From the NCBI RefSeq assembly GCF_002218005.2, contig NZ_AP018678.1, positions 620,001-684,000 on the forward strand: 64,000 bases of DNA, given 5' to 3'. Shown in pieces: positions 15,991 through 23,486 of the stretch. This stretch comes from Vibrio algivorus (GTDB taxonomy: Bacteria; Pseudomonadota; Gammaproteobacteria; Enterobacterales; Vibrionaceae). The first letter of the stretch is position 1. Every line of letters begins with the position of its first letter. The position numbers and the translations under genes are program-made. The notes under the pieces were generated by a model. It saw only the letters and a program-made list of their open reading frames with translations. It was not told the origin of the DNA and did no database searches.

Positions 15991-17979
15991 TTGAGTGACA
16001 TGGCAAAAAATTTAATTTTATGGCTAGTAATCGCCGTAGTTTTGATGTCAGTTTTCCAGAGCTTTGGGCCTGGGGACAGTAACGGAAAAGCGATTGATTA
16101 CACATCCTTTGTAAAAGACGTTGGTCAAGGCCAAGTTCGTGAGGCAAAGTTCAAGGATAGAGAAATTACCTTTGTTCGAACTGATAATTCTCGCAATGTA
16201 ACTTATATGCCGGTTTATGATGATAAGCTTCTCGACGATCTTATTAACCAAAATGTGAAAGTATCGGGTACACCACCTGAGCAACAAAGCTTATTAGGTA
16301 CTATCTTCATTTCTTGGTTCCCTATGATTTTATTGATTGGGGTGTGGATTTTCTTCATGCGACAAATGCAAGGCGGCGGTGGCAAAGGTGCTATGTCGTT
16401 TGGCAAGAGTAAAGCTCGTATGATGGGTGAAGAGCAAATCAAAACGACTTTTGCAGACGTTGCTGGCTGTGATGAAGCAAAAGAAGACGTAAAAGAGCTG
16501 GTTGATTATTTACGTGATCCAAGTCGTTTCCAAAAACTTGGTGGTAAAATTCCAACTGGCGTATTGATGGTTGGTCCTCCTGGTACCGGTAAGACTTTAT
16601 TGGCAAAAGCCATTGCAGGTGAAGCGAAGGTACCATTCTTTACTATTTCTGGTTCTGATTTCGTAGAAATGTTTGTTGGTGTGGGTGCCTCTCGTGTACG
16701 TGACATGTTCGAGCAAGCGAAAAAAGCATCACCTTGTATCATCTTCATTGATGAAATTGATGCGGTAGGTCGCCAACGTGGCGCCGGTGTTGGTGGTGGT
16801 CATGATGAACGTGAACAAACACTAAACCAAATGCTGGTTGAAATGGATGGTTTTGAAGGTAACGAAGGTATTATCGTTATTGCGGCAACTAACCGCCCTG
16901 ACGTACTAGACCCTGCATTACTTCGTCCTGGTCGTTTTGACCGCCAAGTTGTGGTTGGCTTACCCGATGTTCGTGGTCGTGAACAAATCCTGAAAGTACA
17001 CATGCGTAAAGTGCCGTTAGCTGAAAATGTTGAGCCGTCATTGATTGCACGTGGTACTCCTGGTTTTTCAGGTGCTGATCTTGCAAACCTAGTAAACGAA
17101 GCTGCATTGTTTGCCGCACGTGGTAACAAACGTAATGTTTCTATGGTTGAGTTTGAACTCGCTAAAGACAAAATTATGATGGGTGCTGAGCGCCGCTCAA
17201 TGGTATTGACAGAGGAAACTAAAGCATCAACGGCATACCACGAAGCGGGTCATGCGATTGTTGGCCGCTTAGTTCCTGAGCACGATCCTGTTTATAAAGT
17301 GTCAATTATTCCACGTGGTCGTGCATTAGGTGTGACTATGTACTTACCTGAGCAAGATCGTGTAAGTATGTCTCGTCAACATTTAGAGTCCATGATTTCT
17401 AGTCTTTATGGCGGTCGTTTGGCAGAAGAACTTATTTATGGTTCAGAAAAAGTATCGACAGGTGCTTCTAACGATATTGAACGTGCAACTGATATTGCTC
17501 GTAAGATGGTGACTCAGTGGGGTTTCTCTGAAAAACTTGGTCCGTTGCTTTATGCAGAAGACGAAGGTGAGGTCTTCCTAGGTCGTTCGGTTACACAAAC
17601 TAAACATATGTCTGATGATACCGTTCGTCTGATTGACCAAGAAGTGCGAGCATTAATTGATCGTAACTATGAGCGTGCAAAGAAAATCTTAGAAGACAAT
17701 ATGGATATCATGCATGCGATGAAAGATGCATTGATGAAATATGAAACTATTGATGCAGGTCAGATTGATGATTTGATGAATCGCGCAGAGACCGTTCGTG
17801 CTCCACAAGGCTGGACTGATAGTGAGGCGAAACCTGCAGAGCCGACTGCTAAGGCACACGATCCTAAAGTAGAAGAAGCTAAGGTAGAAGAAACCAAGGC
17901 TGACGAAACTAAAGGTGAATATAAGCCTGATTCTGAACAGTCAAAAGATGACAATGAATCAAAAAATAAAGATTCATAA
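15991..17979 (+). CDS. ftsH: ATP-dependent zinc metalloprotease FtsH
   Basis: Membrane-anchored hexameric AAA+ protease that degrades misassembled membrane proteins and regulators such as sigma-32 and LpxC. The product from TTG has 662 residues. It has two membrane helices (about 8-24 and 105-123) around a periplasmic domain, Walker A GPPGTGKT at 195-202, Walker B with DEID at 254-257, and the zinc site HEAGH at 417-421. An in-frame ATG at 16000 gives the N-terminus MAKNLILW used in E. coli; GAGAGG upstream favours the TTG. The last 50 residues are a charged low-complexity tail with repeated VEEAK/VEETK/ADETK, somewhat longer than in E. coli. Confidence 0.98.
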   Translation: MSDMAKNLILWLVIAVVLMSVFQSFGPGDSNGKAIDYTSFVKDVGQGQVREAKFKDREITFVRTDNSRNVTYMPVYDDKLLDDLINQNVKVSGTPPEQQSLLGTIFISWFPMILLIGVWIFFMRQMQGGGGKGAMSFGKSKARMMGEEQIKTTFADVAGCDEAKEDVKELVDYLRDPSRFQKLGGKIPTGVLMVGPPGTGKTLLAKAIAGEAKVPFFTISGSDFVEMFVGVGASRVRDMFEQAKKASPCIIFIDEIDAVGRQRGAGVGGGHDEREQTLNQMLVEMDGFEGNEGIIVIAATNRPDVLDPALLRPGRFDRQVVVGLPDVRGREQILKVHMRKVPLAENVEPSLIARGTPGFSGADLANLVNEAALFAARGNKRNVSMVEFELAKDKIMMGAERRSMVLTEETKASTAYHEAGHAIVGRLVPEHDPVYKVSIIPRGRALGVTMYLPEQDRVSMSRQHLESMISSLYGGRLAEELIYGSEKVSTGASNDIERATDIARKMVTQWGFSEKLGPLLYAEDEGEVFLGRSVTQTKHMSDDTVRLIDQEVRALIDRNYERAKKILEDNMDIMHAMKDALMKYETIDAGQIDDLMNRAETVRAPQGWTDSEAKPAEPTAKAHDPKVEEAKVEETKADETKGEYKPDSEQSKDDNESKNKDS

Positions 17980-17997
17980 TCTTTTATAAGCATAGCC

Positions 17998-18024
17998 AAG
18001 CCCTGATGAAAGTCGGGGCTTTTT
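17998..18024 (+). terminator. Terminator of rlmE-ftsH
   Basis: AAGCCCTGA, loop TGAAAG and TCGGGGCTT form a 9-bp stem with one G-U pair, followed by a T-run. Confidence 0.88.
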
Positions 18025-18125
18025 GCTTTTTACCCTACACCAGATTAACCTACACCTTATTTAAGCAAAGCTGAGGTTATCGAGTCTTCTACCTAGCCTA
18101 AGCAACTCTGAGTACTATTTTTGCT

Positions 18126-18956
18126 ATGAAATTAATTTCTAATCACAAACAACTTGACCTTAGCCGTCCCCAAATTATGGGGATTTTAAATGCCACTCCT
18201 GATTCTTTTTCTGATGGAGGCAAGTTTCATCAACTTGATAAAGCACTCTTACAAGTTGACGCTATGATAGAAGCGGGTGCGAGTATTATTGATATCGGCG
18301 GAGAGTCAACTCGCCCTGGAGCAAAGGAAGTAACGTTAGAAGATGAATTAAGCCGTGTTATTCCATTGGTTAAAGCTATTCGTCAAAAATCTGATGTCTG
18401 GATTTCCATTGATACCAGTAAAGCGGAAGTGATGAAGCAAAGCATTGAATGTGGCGCAGATATTATTAATGATGTGCGTTCTCTTCGCTTATCAGGAGCG
18501 CTTGATGTGGTTGCTAAAGCAAATGTTCCTGTATGTATCATGCACATGCAAGGTGAGCCTAAAACCATGCAAGATAACCCTGAATACCAGGATGTATTAC
18601 AAGATGTCGATGATTTTCTGACTCAGCGTATTGAGCAATGTATTACTGCAGGAATTAAACGCGAAAATATAATTATTGATCCAGGTTTTGGTTTTGGTAA
18701 AACTTTAGAGCATAATTACCGTTTACTAGCAAACCTTGAACATTTTCATCAATATAAATTACCTATCCTTGCCGGAATGTCGAGAAAATCTATGGTATCA
18801 AAAGCCTTAGGTAAGCCAACCAGTGAATGTGTTATAGGTAGTGTGGTTTGTGCGACATTAGCTGCTCAGCAAGGGGCTCAAATTATTCGAGTCCATGATG
18901 TACAAGAAACTCAAGATGCCATGCGTATTCTTGAAATGATCCAAACTAATAGATAA
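18126..18956 (+). CDS. folP: Dihydropteroate synthase FolP
   Basis: Condenses 6-hydroxymethyl-7,8-dihydropterin pyrophosphate with p-aminobenzoate in folate synthesis; it is the sulfonamide target. The 276-residue TIM-barrel product shows the pterin-site signatures GILNATPDSFSDGG at 19-32 and IDIGGESTRPGA, then INDVRSLR, the IIDPGFGFGKTLEHN loop and the GMSRKSM segment near the end. There is no sign of the insertions seen in resistance alleles, but these cannot be judged without alignment. It lies between ftsH and glmM as in E. coli. Confidence 0.97.
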   Translation: MKLISNHKQLDLSRPQIMGILNATPDSFSDGGKFHQLDKALLQVDAMIEAGASIIDIGGESTRPGAKEVTLEDELSRVIPLVKAIRQKSDVWISIDTSKAEVMKQSIECGADIINDVRSLRLSGALDVVAKANVPVCIMHMQGEPKTMQDNPEYQDVLQDVDDFLTQRIEQCITAGIKRENIIIDPGFGFGKTLEHNYRLLANLEHFHQYKLPILAGMSRKSMVSKALGKPTSECVIGSVVCATLAAQQGAQIIRVHDVQETQDAMRILEMIQTNR

Positions 18957-19013
18957 TTCAATTTAATTAATGATAGTTCATTAGTTAAGCCGTTTGAGGA
19001 ATAAGGACAAATC

Positions 19014-20351
19014 ATGTCAACGAGAAAATATTTTGGTACCGATGGTGTTCGTGGCAAAGTGGGTGATTACCCAATTACTCCTGATTTTGTATTAAAGCTA
19101 GGCTGGGCTGCGGGCCGCGTATTAGCCAAACAAGGCACCAAACAAGTTATTATAGGTAAAGATACTCGTATTTCTGGCTATATGCTTGAATCAGCATTAG
19201 AAGCCGGCCTGGCTGCTGCCGGATTAAAAGCGATATTAACTGGTCCAATGCCAACACCTGCTGTGGCTTATTTAACACAAACATTCCGAGCAGAAGCAGG
19301 AATAGTGATCTCGGCATCTCATAATCCTTATTACGATAATGGTATTAAATTCTTTTCATCGGAAGGCACCAAATTACCAGATGATATTGAACTGGCGATT
19401 GAAGCAGAACTTGAAAAAGACATCGAGTGCGTTGAATCCGCTATGTTGGGTAAAGCCAAGCGTATGGTAGATGCTGCTGGTCGTTATATTGAATTTTGTA
19501 AGAGCACTTTCCCTAACGAATTAAGTCTTAAAGGCCTAAAAATTGTCGTCGATTGTGCACATGGTGCGACGTATCATATAGCTCCTAGTGTCTTCAGTGA
19601 ATTAGGTGCAGATGTGATTACAATGGGCTGTGAGCCAAATGGTCTTAATATCAATGACCAAGTGGGAGCCACTGATGTTCGTGCACTTCAACAGCGCGTA
19701 TTGGATGAAAAGGCTGATCTTGGCTTAGCATTTGATGGTGATGGTGATCGAATCATCATGGTTGATGAACTTGGCAACAAAATTGATGGTGACCAGATTG
19801 CTTATATCATTGCTCGAGATGCTCTGCGTCGTGGTGAGTTGAAAGGTGGGGTAGTCGGTACTTTGATGACCAACCTAGGCATGGAAAACGGCTTGAAACA
19901 ACTAGGTATTCCTTTTGTTCGTTCAAAAGTTGGCGATCGTTACGTGATGGAACAGTTGTTAGAAAAAGGCTGGAAAATTGGTGCAGAGAACTCTGGCCAT
20001 GTTATTTTGCTTGATAAAGTTACGACTGGCGATGCGATTGTAGCCGCACTACAAGTACTTGCTTCAGTTGTAGGTAGTAAACTATCACTTAGTGCCTTAG
20101 CATCAGGTATGACGTTATATCCACAAGTTTTGGTGAATGTTCGTTTCTCTGGTGATAGCGATCCTTTGCAAAACCAAGCGGTACTAGACTCAGTGAAAAA
20201 CGTTGAATCTCAGTTAGGTGATAAAGGCCGAGTGCTATTACGTAAATCAGGTACTGAACCACTGATCCGAGTCATGGTTGAAGGTGAAGATGCACAGTTA
20301 GTTGAATCTTCGGCAAATGCAATTGCTGAAAAAGTAAAAGAGAATTGCTAA
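19014..20351 (+). CDS. glmM: Phosphoglucosamine mutase GlmM
   Basis: Interconverts glucosamine-6-phosphate and glucosamine-1-phosphate, feeding UDP-GlcNAc for peptidoglycan and LPS. The 445-residue product equals the E. coli length. The active-site serine loop ISASHNPYYDNG has Ser102, which is phosphorylated during catalysis. The metal loop AFDGDGDR and the sugar loop GAENSGHVI follow, and the C-terminal phosphate-binding RKSGTEPLIRVM is intact. It lies 57 bases after folP, likely in one transcript. Confidence 0.98.
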   Translation: MSTRKYFGTDGVRGKVGDYPITPDFVLKLGWAAGRVLAKQGTKQVIIGKDTRISGYMLESALEAGLAAAGLKAILTGPMPTPAVAYLTQTFRAEAGIVISASHNPYYDNGIKFFSSEGTKLPDDIELAIEAELEKDIECVESAMLGKAKRMVDAAGRYIEFCKSTFPNELSLKGLKIVVDCAHGATYHIAPSVFSELGADVITMGCEPNGLNINDQVGATDVRALQQRVLDEKADLGLAFDGDGDRIIMVDELGNKIDGDQIAYIIARDALRRGELKGGVVGTLMTNLGMENGLKQLGIPFVRSKVGDRYVMEQLLEKGWKIGAENSGHVILLDKVTTGDAIVAALQVLASVVGSKLSLSALASGMTLYPQVLVNVRFSGDSDPLQNQAVLDSVKNVESQLGDKGRVLLRKSGTEPLIRVMVEGEDAQLVESSANAIAEKVKENC

Positions 20352-20510
20352 ACAGCTTAAGGCTAGTGGTGAATTACCATTGGCCTATTTATTGTTATTT
20401 TGTCCCTTTTTTAATCGTTTGAACCGCAAGTTATACTTTTTTGGCAATTTTCACTTGTCAGCTAGTGTTGCTTTGGTTAGTATCACTCCGCCTCATTAGG
20501 GAGGTGCGTT

Positions 20511-20532
20511 GTTGCTTTTAATCAAAAGCAAC
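20511..20532 (+). promoter_or_regulatory. Hairpin upstream of secG
   Basis: GTTGCTTTT, loop AATC and AAAAGCAAC form a perfect 9-bp stem that ends 30 bases before the secG start. A second weaker hairpin around CCTC...GAGG (20491-20504) precedes it. No T-run follows, so it is not a simple terminator. The rest of the 211-base glmM-secG gap shows nothing else. Confidence 0.5.
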
Positions 20533-20562
20533 AGCTCAGAAATTTAGAACATAGGTGGAAAA

Positions 20563-20907
20563 ATGTTAACAGTTCTACTTGTGATTTATCTACTGGTTGC
20601 GCTTGGTGTAATTGGCCTAGTGTTGATTCAGCAAGGTAAAGGCGCAGACATGGGAGCCTCTTTCGGGGCTGGAGCCTCAAATACAGTATTTGGCTCTGGT
20701 GGCTCAGGTAATTTCCTTACCCGTTCAACAGCGATTTTCGCAACAATTTTCTTTGTTATTAGTTTGGTTCTTGGCCACATGTCAACGGCTAAGCATGAAT
20801 CTAAGTTTGCTGCACCACAGTTAAGTGTTGAGCAGAATACAGATAAAGAACAAGTTGCTACTGATGAAATCCCTGCACCTAAGAATGGTGACGAGATTCC
20901 TCAGTAA
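20563..20907 (+). CDS. secG: Preprotein translocase subunit SecG
   Basis: Small inner-membrane subunit of SecYEG that helps SecA-driven export. The 114-residue product has two hydrophobic helices (about 2-22 and 53-72) joined by a glycine-rich loop with IQQGKGADMGASFGAGAS and TVFGSGGSGNFLTR, the family signature. The C-terminal tail is acidic and variable. It is followed by tRNA-Leu(GAG), as secG-leuU in E. coli. Confidence 0.96.
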   Translation: MLTVLLVIYLLVALGVIGLVLIQQGKGADMGASFGAGASNTVFGSGGSGNFLTRSTAIFATIFFVISLVLGHMSTAKHESKFAAPQLSVEQNTDKEQVATDEIPAPKNGDEIPQ

Positions 20908-20945
20908 CTGTTGCTTTAGCAACTGTTATTCTTAATAAGAATATT

Positions 20946-21030
20946 GCCGAGATGGTGAAATTGGTAGACACGCTAGCATGAGGTGCTAGTGCCTTAGGGT
21001 GTGGGGGTTCAAGTCCCCCTCTCGGCACCA
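20946..21030 (+). tRNA. leuU: tRNA-Leu (anticodon GAG)
   Basis: The 85-base gene includes an encoded CCA end. Acceptor GCCGAGA pairs with TCTCGGC. The anticodon stem CTAGC/GCTAG encloses the loop ATGAGGT with anticodon GAG. A long variable arm (TGCCTTAGGGTGTG region) marks a type II tRNA, and the T loop is TTCAAGT. The position after secG matches leuU of E. coli. Confidence 0.97.
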
Positions 21031-21043
21031 TTGTTTGTAAAGC

Positions 21044-21071
21044 TTGTAATGTCTATAGCAGCGAGTATAAT
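21044..21071 (+). promoter_or_regulatory. Promoter of initiator tRNA and the rimP-nusA-infB operon
   Basis: TTGTAA at 21044-21049 and a perfect TATAAT at 21066-21071 are 16 bases apart and are followed by a G+C-rich discriminator (GCGCTC). Such discriminators are typical of stringently controlled stable-RNA promoters. Confidence 0.65.
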
Positions 21072-21097
21072 GCGCTCAGATAGAAAGCAAAATCGGA

Positions 21098-21174
<77 letters not shown>

Positions 21175-21275
21175 ATCCTTAATAGGATATGCTGTTATAA
21201 GTTTTCGTGTTAAAAGTCTAACTTTTGGCACAGCTAAGCTAAAATATATGCTTAGTAATATCAGGGTCCAGCAAT

Positions 21276-21303
21276 AAAAAACCCCGACTTATCGGGGTTT
21301 TTT
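21276..21303 (+). terminator. Terminator between tRNA-fMet and rimP
   Basis: AAAAAACCCCGA, loop CTTA and TCGGGGTTTTTT form a 12-bp perfect stem with a T-run. Expression of rimP onward from the tRNA promoter would need read-through or antitermination. Confidence 0.88.
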
Positions 21304-21380
21304 ATTATCTGCATAACTTGGTTGGTTAAAATAGACCGATCAAATTATTAACTATGCGGATAATGCATGGTGTTTGAATT

Positions 21381-21400
21381 GGGCTTTAAGCCCTTTTTTT
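21381..21400 (+). terminator. Short terminator-like hairpin in the rimP leader
   Basis: GGGCT, TTA, AGCCC and seven T form a small hairpin and T-run about 100 bases before rimP. It is a weak stem and may be an attenuator. The 327 bases between tRNA-fMet and rimP hold only this and the stronger terminator at 21276. Confidence 0.45.
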
Positions 21401-21501
21401 GTTTCTGGACGATCGGCTTTAAGTTTAGCTTCTTGGTTTTGTTAGCTTTTTTATTTGTTAAAGCAACAGGATGTGGAGAAAGCTTCATTTCCGGAGAGAG
21501 T

Positions 21502-21957
21502 ATGACTGGTTTAGAAAAACAATTAACCGAATTATTGGAAGCGCCAGTGGCGGCTTCTGGTTATGAATTAGTTGGCTTGGAGTTCATCCGAGCTGGTGAA
21601 CACTCCACATTGCGTATTTTTATTGATCATGAAAATGGCATCAATGTTGATGATTGTGCAGAAGTTAGCCGCCAAGTAAGTGCGGTGATGGATGTTGAAG
21701 ATCCGATTACGGTTGCATACAACTTAGAAGTTTCCTCACCAGGTTTAGAACGTCCACTGTTCAAACCTGCTCACTACCAGCAATTCATTGGTCACGATGT
21801 AAACTTGGTATTGAAAATGGCGGTCAATAACCGTCGTAAGTGGAAAGGCGTAATTACCGCTATTGAGGGTGAAATTGTTACCATTACCCTAGATGGCAAC
21901 GAAGAACAATTTGCTTTAAGTAATATTTCTAAAGCTAACTTGATACCAAAATTTTAA
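21502..21957 (+). CDS. rimP: Ribosome maturation factor RimP
   Basis: Early 30S assembly factor. The start at 21502 (after GGAGAGAG) gives MTGLEKQLTELLEAPVAASG and 151 residues, close to E. coli RimP. The alpha-beta N-terminal domain has GYELVGLEFIRAG and the VDDCAEVSRQVSAVMD helix. VSSPGLERPLF is the family signature, and an SH3-like C-terminal domain follows. A 45-codon upstream extension is in frame but hydrophobic and unrelated, so it was rejected. It is 19 bases before nusA. Confidence 0.96.
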   Translation: MTGLEKQLTELLEAPVAASGYELVGLEFIRAGEHSTLRIFIDHENGINVDDCAEVSRQVSAVMDVEDPITVAYNLEVSSPGLERPLFKPAHYQQFIGHDVNLVLKMAVNNRRKWKGVITAIEGEIVTITLDGNEEQFALSNISKANLIPKF

Positions 21958-21976
21958 GTCTGAAGAGGCGATAACA

Positions 21977-23464
21977 ATGAACAGAGAAATTTTAGCGGTT
22001 GTTGAAGCAGTTTCGAATGAAAAAGCTGTTCCCCGTGAGCGTATTTTTGAAGCATTAGAAATTGCTTTAGCTACGGCAACAAAAAAGAAGAGCCCACACG
22101 AAATCGAAGTGCGCGTTGAAATCGACCGTAAAACTGGTGATTTTGAAACATTCCGTCGTTGGTTAGTGGTTGAAGAAGTTGAATTCCCAACGAAAGAGAT
22201 TTCAATTGAAGCTGCTCAATACGATAACGAAGAAATTGAGCTTGGTGGCTACATTGAAGATGATATGGAGTCAGTAACTTTTGACCGTATTACTACTCAA
22301 ACGGCTAAGCAAGTTATCGTACAGAAAGTACGTGAAGCTGAACGCGCTCAAATTGTTGAACAATTCATCGATAATGAAGGTGAGTTAGTTACGGGTGTTG
22401 TAAAGAAAGCAACACGTGATGCTGTTATCGTTGATCTTGGTAATAATGCAGAATCTGTGATTTTACGTGAAGACCAATTACCACGTGAAAATTTGCGTCC
22501 AGGTGACCGTATTCGCGGTCTTCTATATGCAGTTAAACCTGAAGCACGTGGTTTCCAACTATTCTTAACTCGTTCTAAGCCTGAAATGCTGATTGAACTG
22601 TTCCGCATTGAAGTGCCAGAAATTGGTGAAGAATTAATTGAGTTGAAAGCAGCAGCTCGCGATCCAGGTTCTCGCGCTAAGATTGCAGTGAAAACTAACG
22701 ATCGCCGTATTGACCCAGTTGGTGCTTGTGTTGGTATGCGTGGCGCACGTGTACAAGCAGTATCTGGCGAGCTTGGTGGTGAGCGTATCGATATCGTTCT
22801 GTGGGATGATAACCCAGCGCAATTTGTGATTAATGCAATGGCTCCTGCCGATGTGGCTTCAATCATTGTTGATGAAGATTCACATTCAATGGATATTGCG
22901 GTTGAAGCTGATAACCTAGCTCAAGCGATTGGCCGTAGCGGTCAAAACGTACGTCTTGCTTCTCAACTTACTGGTTGGGAATTAAATGTAATGACGGTAG
23001 CTGAATTGAATAGTAAGCACCAAGAAGAATCGGTTGCTGCTATCGAAGGCTTTATGAAGCATTTAGATATCGAGCAAGATTTTGCCGAATTACTGGTTGA
23101 AGAAGGTTTCTCTACTCTTGAAGAAATCGCTTACGTTCCAGTAAACGAATTACTTGAAATTGATGGCCTTGAAGAAGAGCTAGTTGAAGAGTTACGTGCT
23201 CGTGCGAAAAATGCATTGACTACGTTAGCGCTTGCTCAAGAAGAATCATTTGAAGGTTTAGAGCCTGCTGAAGACCTACTTGCTTTAGACGGCTTAGAGC
23301 GCGAAATGGCGTTTAAACTCGCGGCTAAAGGGGTAGTGACTTTAGAAGATTTAGCTGACCAAGGCACCGATGACTTAGAAGGTATCGAAGGCCTAGATGA
23401 ACAACGTGCAGGCGAATTAATTATGGCCGCGCGTAACATTTGCTGGTTTGGCGACGAAGAATAA
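21977..23464 (+). CDS. nusA: Transcription termination/antitermination protein NusA
   Basis: Binds RNA polymerase and nascent RNA, promoting pausing, termination, or antitermination with NusB/E/G. The 495-residue product equals the E. coli length. It has an N-terminal polymerase-binding domain (1-130) and an S1 domain with VTGVVKKATRDAVIVDLG. Two KH domains follow, with GVVGACVGMRGARVQ-like PVGACVGMRGARVQA and AIGRSGQNVRLAS. Two C-terminal acidic repeats end WFGDEE. The operon order rimP-nusA-infB is conserved. Long reverse-strand frames opposite it are shadows. Confidence 0.98.
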   Translation: MNREILAVVEAVSNEKAVPRERIFEALEIALATATKKKSPHEIEVRVEIDRKTGDFETFRRWLVVEEVEFPTKEISIEAAQYDNEEIELGGYIEDDMESVTFDRITTQTAKQVIVQKVREAERAQIVEQFIDNEGELVTGVVKKATRDAVIVDLGNNAESVILREDQLPRENLRPGDRIRGLLYAVKPEARGFQLFLTRSKPEMLIELFRIEVPEIGEELIELKAAARDPGSRAKIAVKTNDRRIDPVGACVGMRGARVQAVSGELGGERIDIVLWDDNPAQFVINAMAPADVASIIVDEDSHSMDIAVEADNLAQAIGRSGQNVRLASQLTGWELNVMTVAELNSKHQEESVAAIEGFMKHLDIEQDFAELLVEEGFSTLEEIAYVPVNELLEIDGLEEELVEELRARAKNALTTLALAQEESFEGLEPAEDLLALDGLEREMAFKLAAKGVVTLEDLADQGTDDLEGIEGLDEQRAGELIMAARNICWFGDEE

Positions 23465-23486
23465 TTTTCAGCAAGGAGAAAGCAGT

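Noticed and set aside
16800..17171. 123-codon reverse frame inside ftsH
   Set aside because: Antisense shadow of the AAA domain; no family resemblance.
21367..21501. 45-residue N-terminal extension of RimP
   Set aside because: It spans a terminator-like hairpin and is hydrophobic and unrelated to the family. The ATG at 21502 has a good ribosome site.
22348..22866. 172-codon reverse frame inside nusA
   Set aside because: Antisense to a secure gene, with composition typical of reversed codons (rich in Ser, Arg, Thr).
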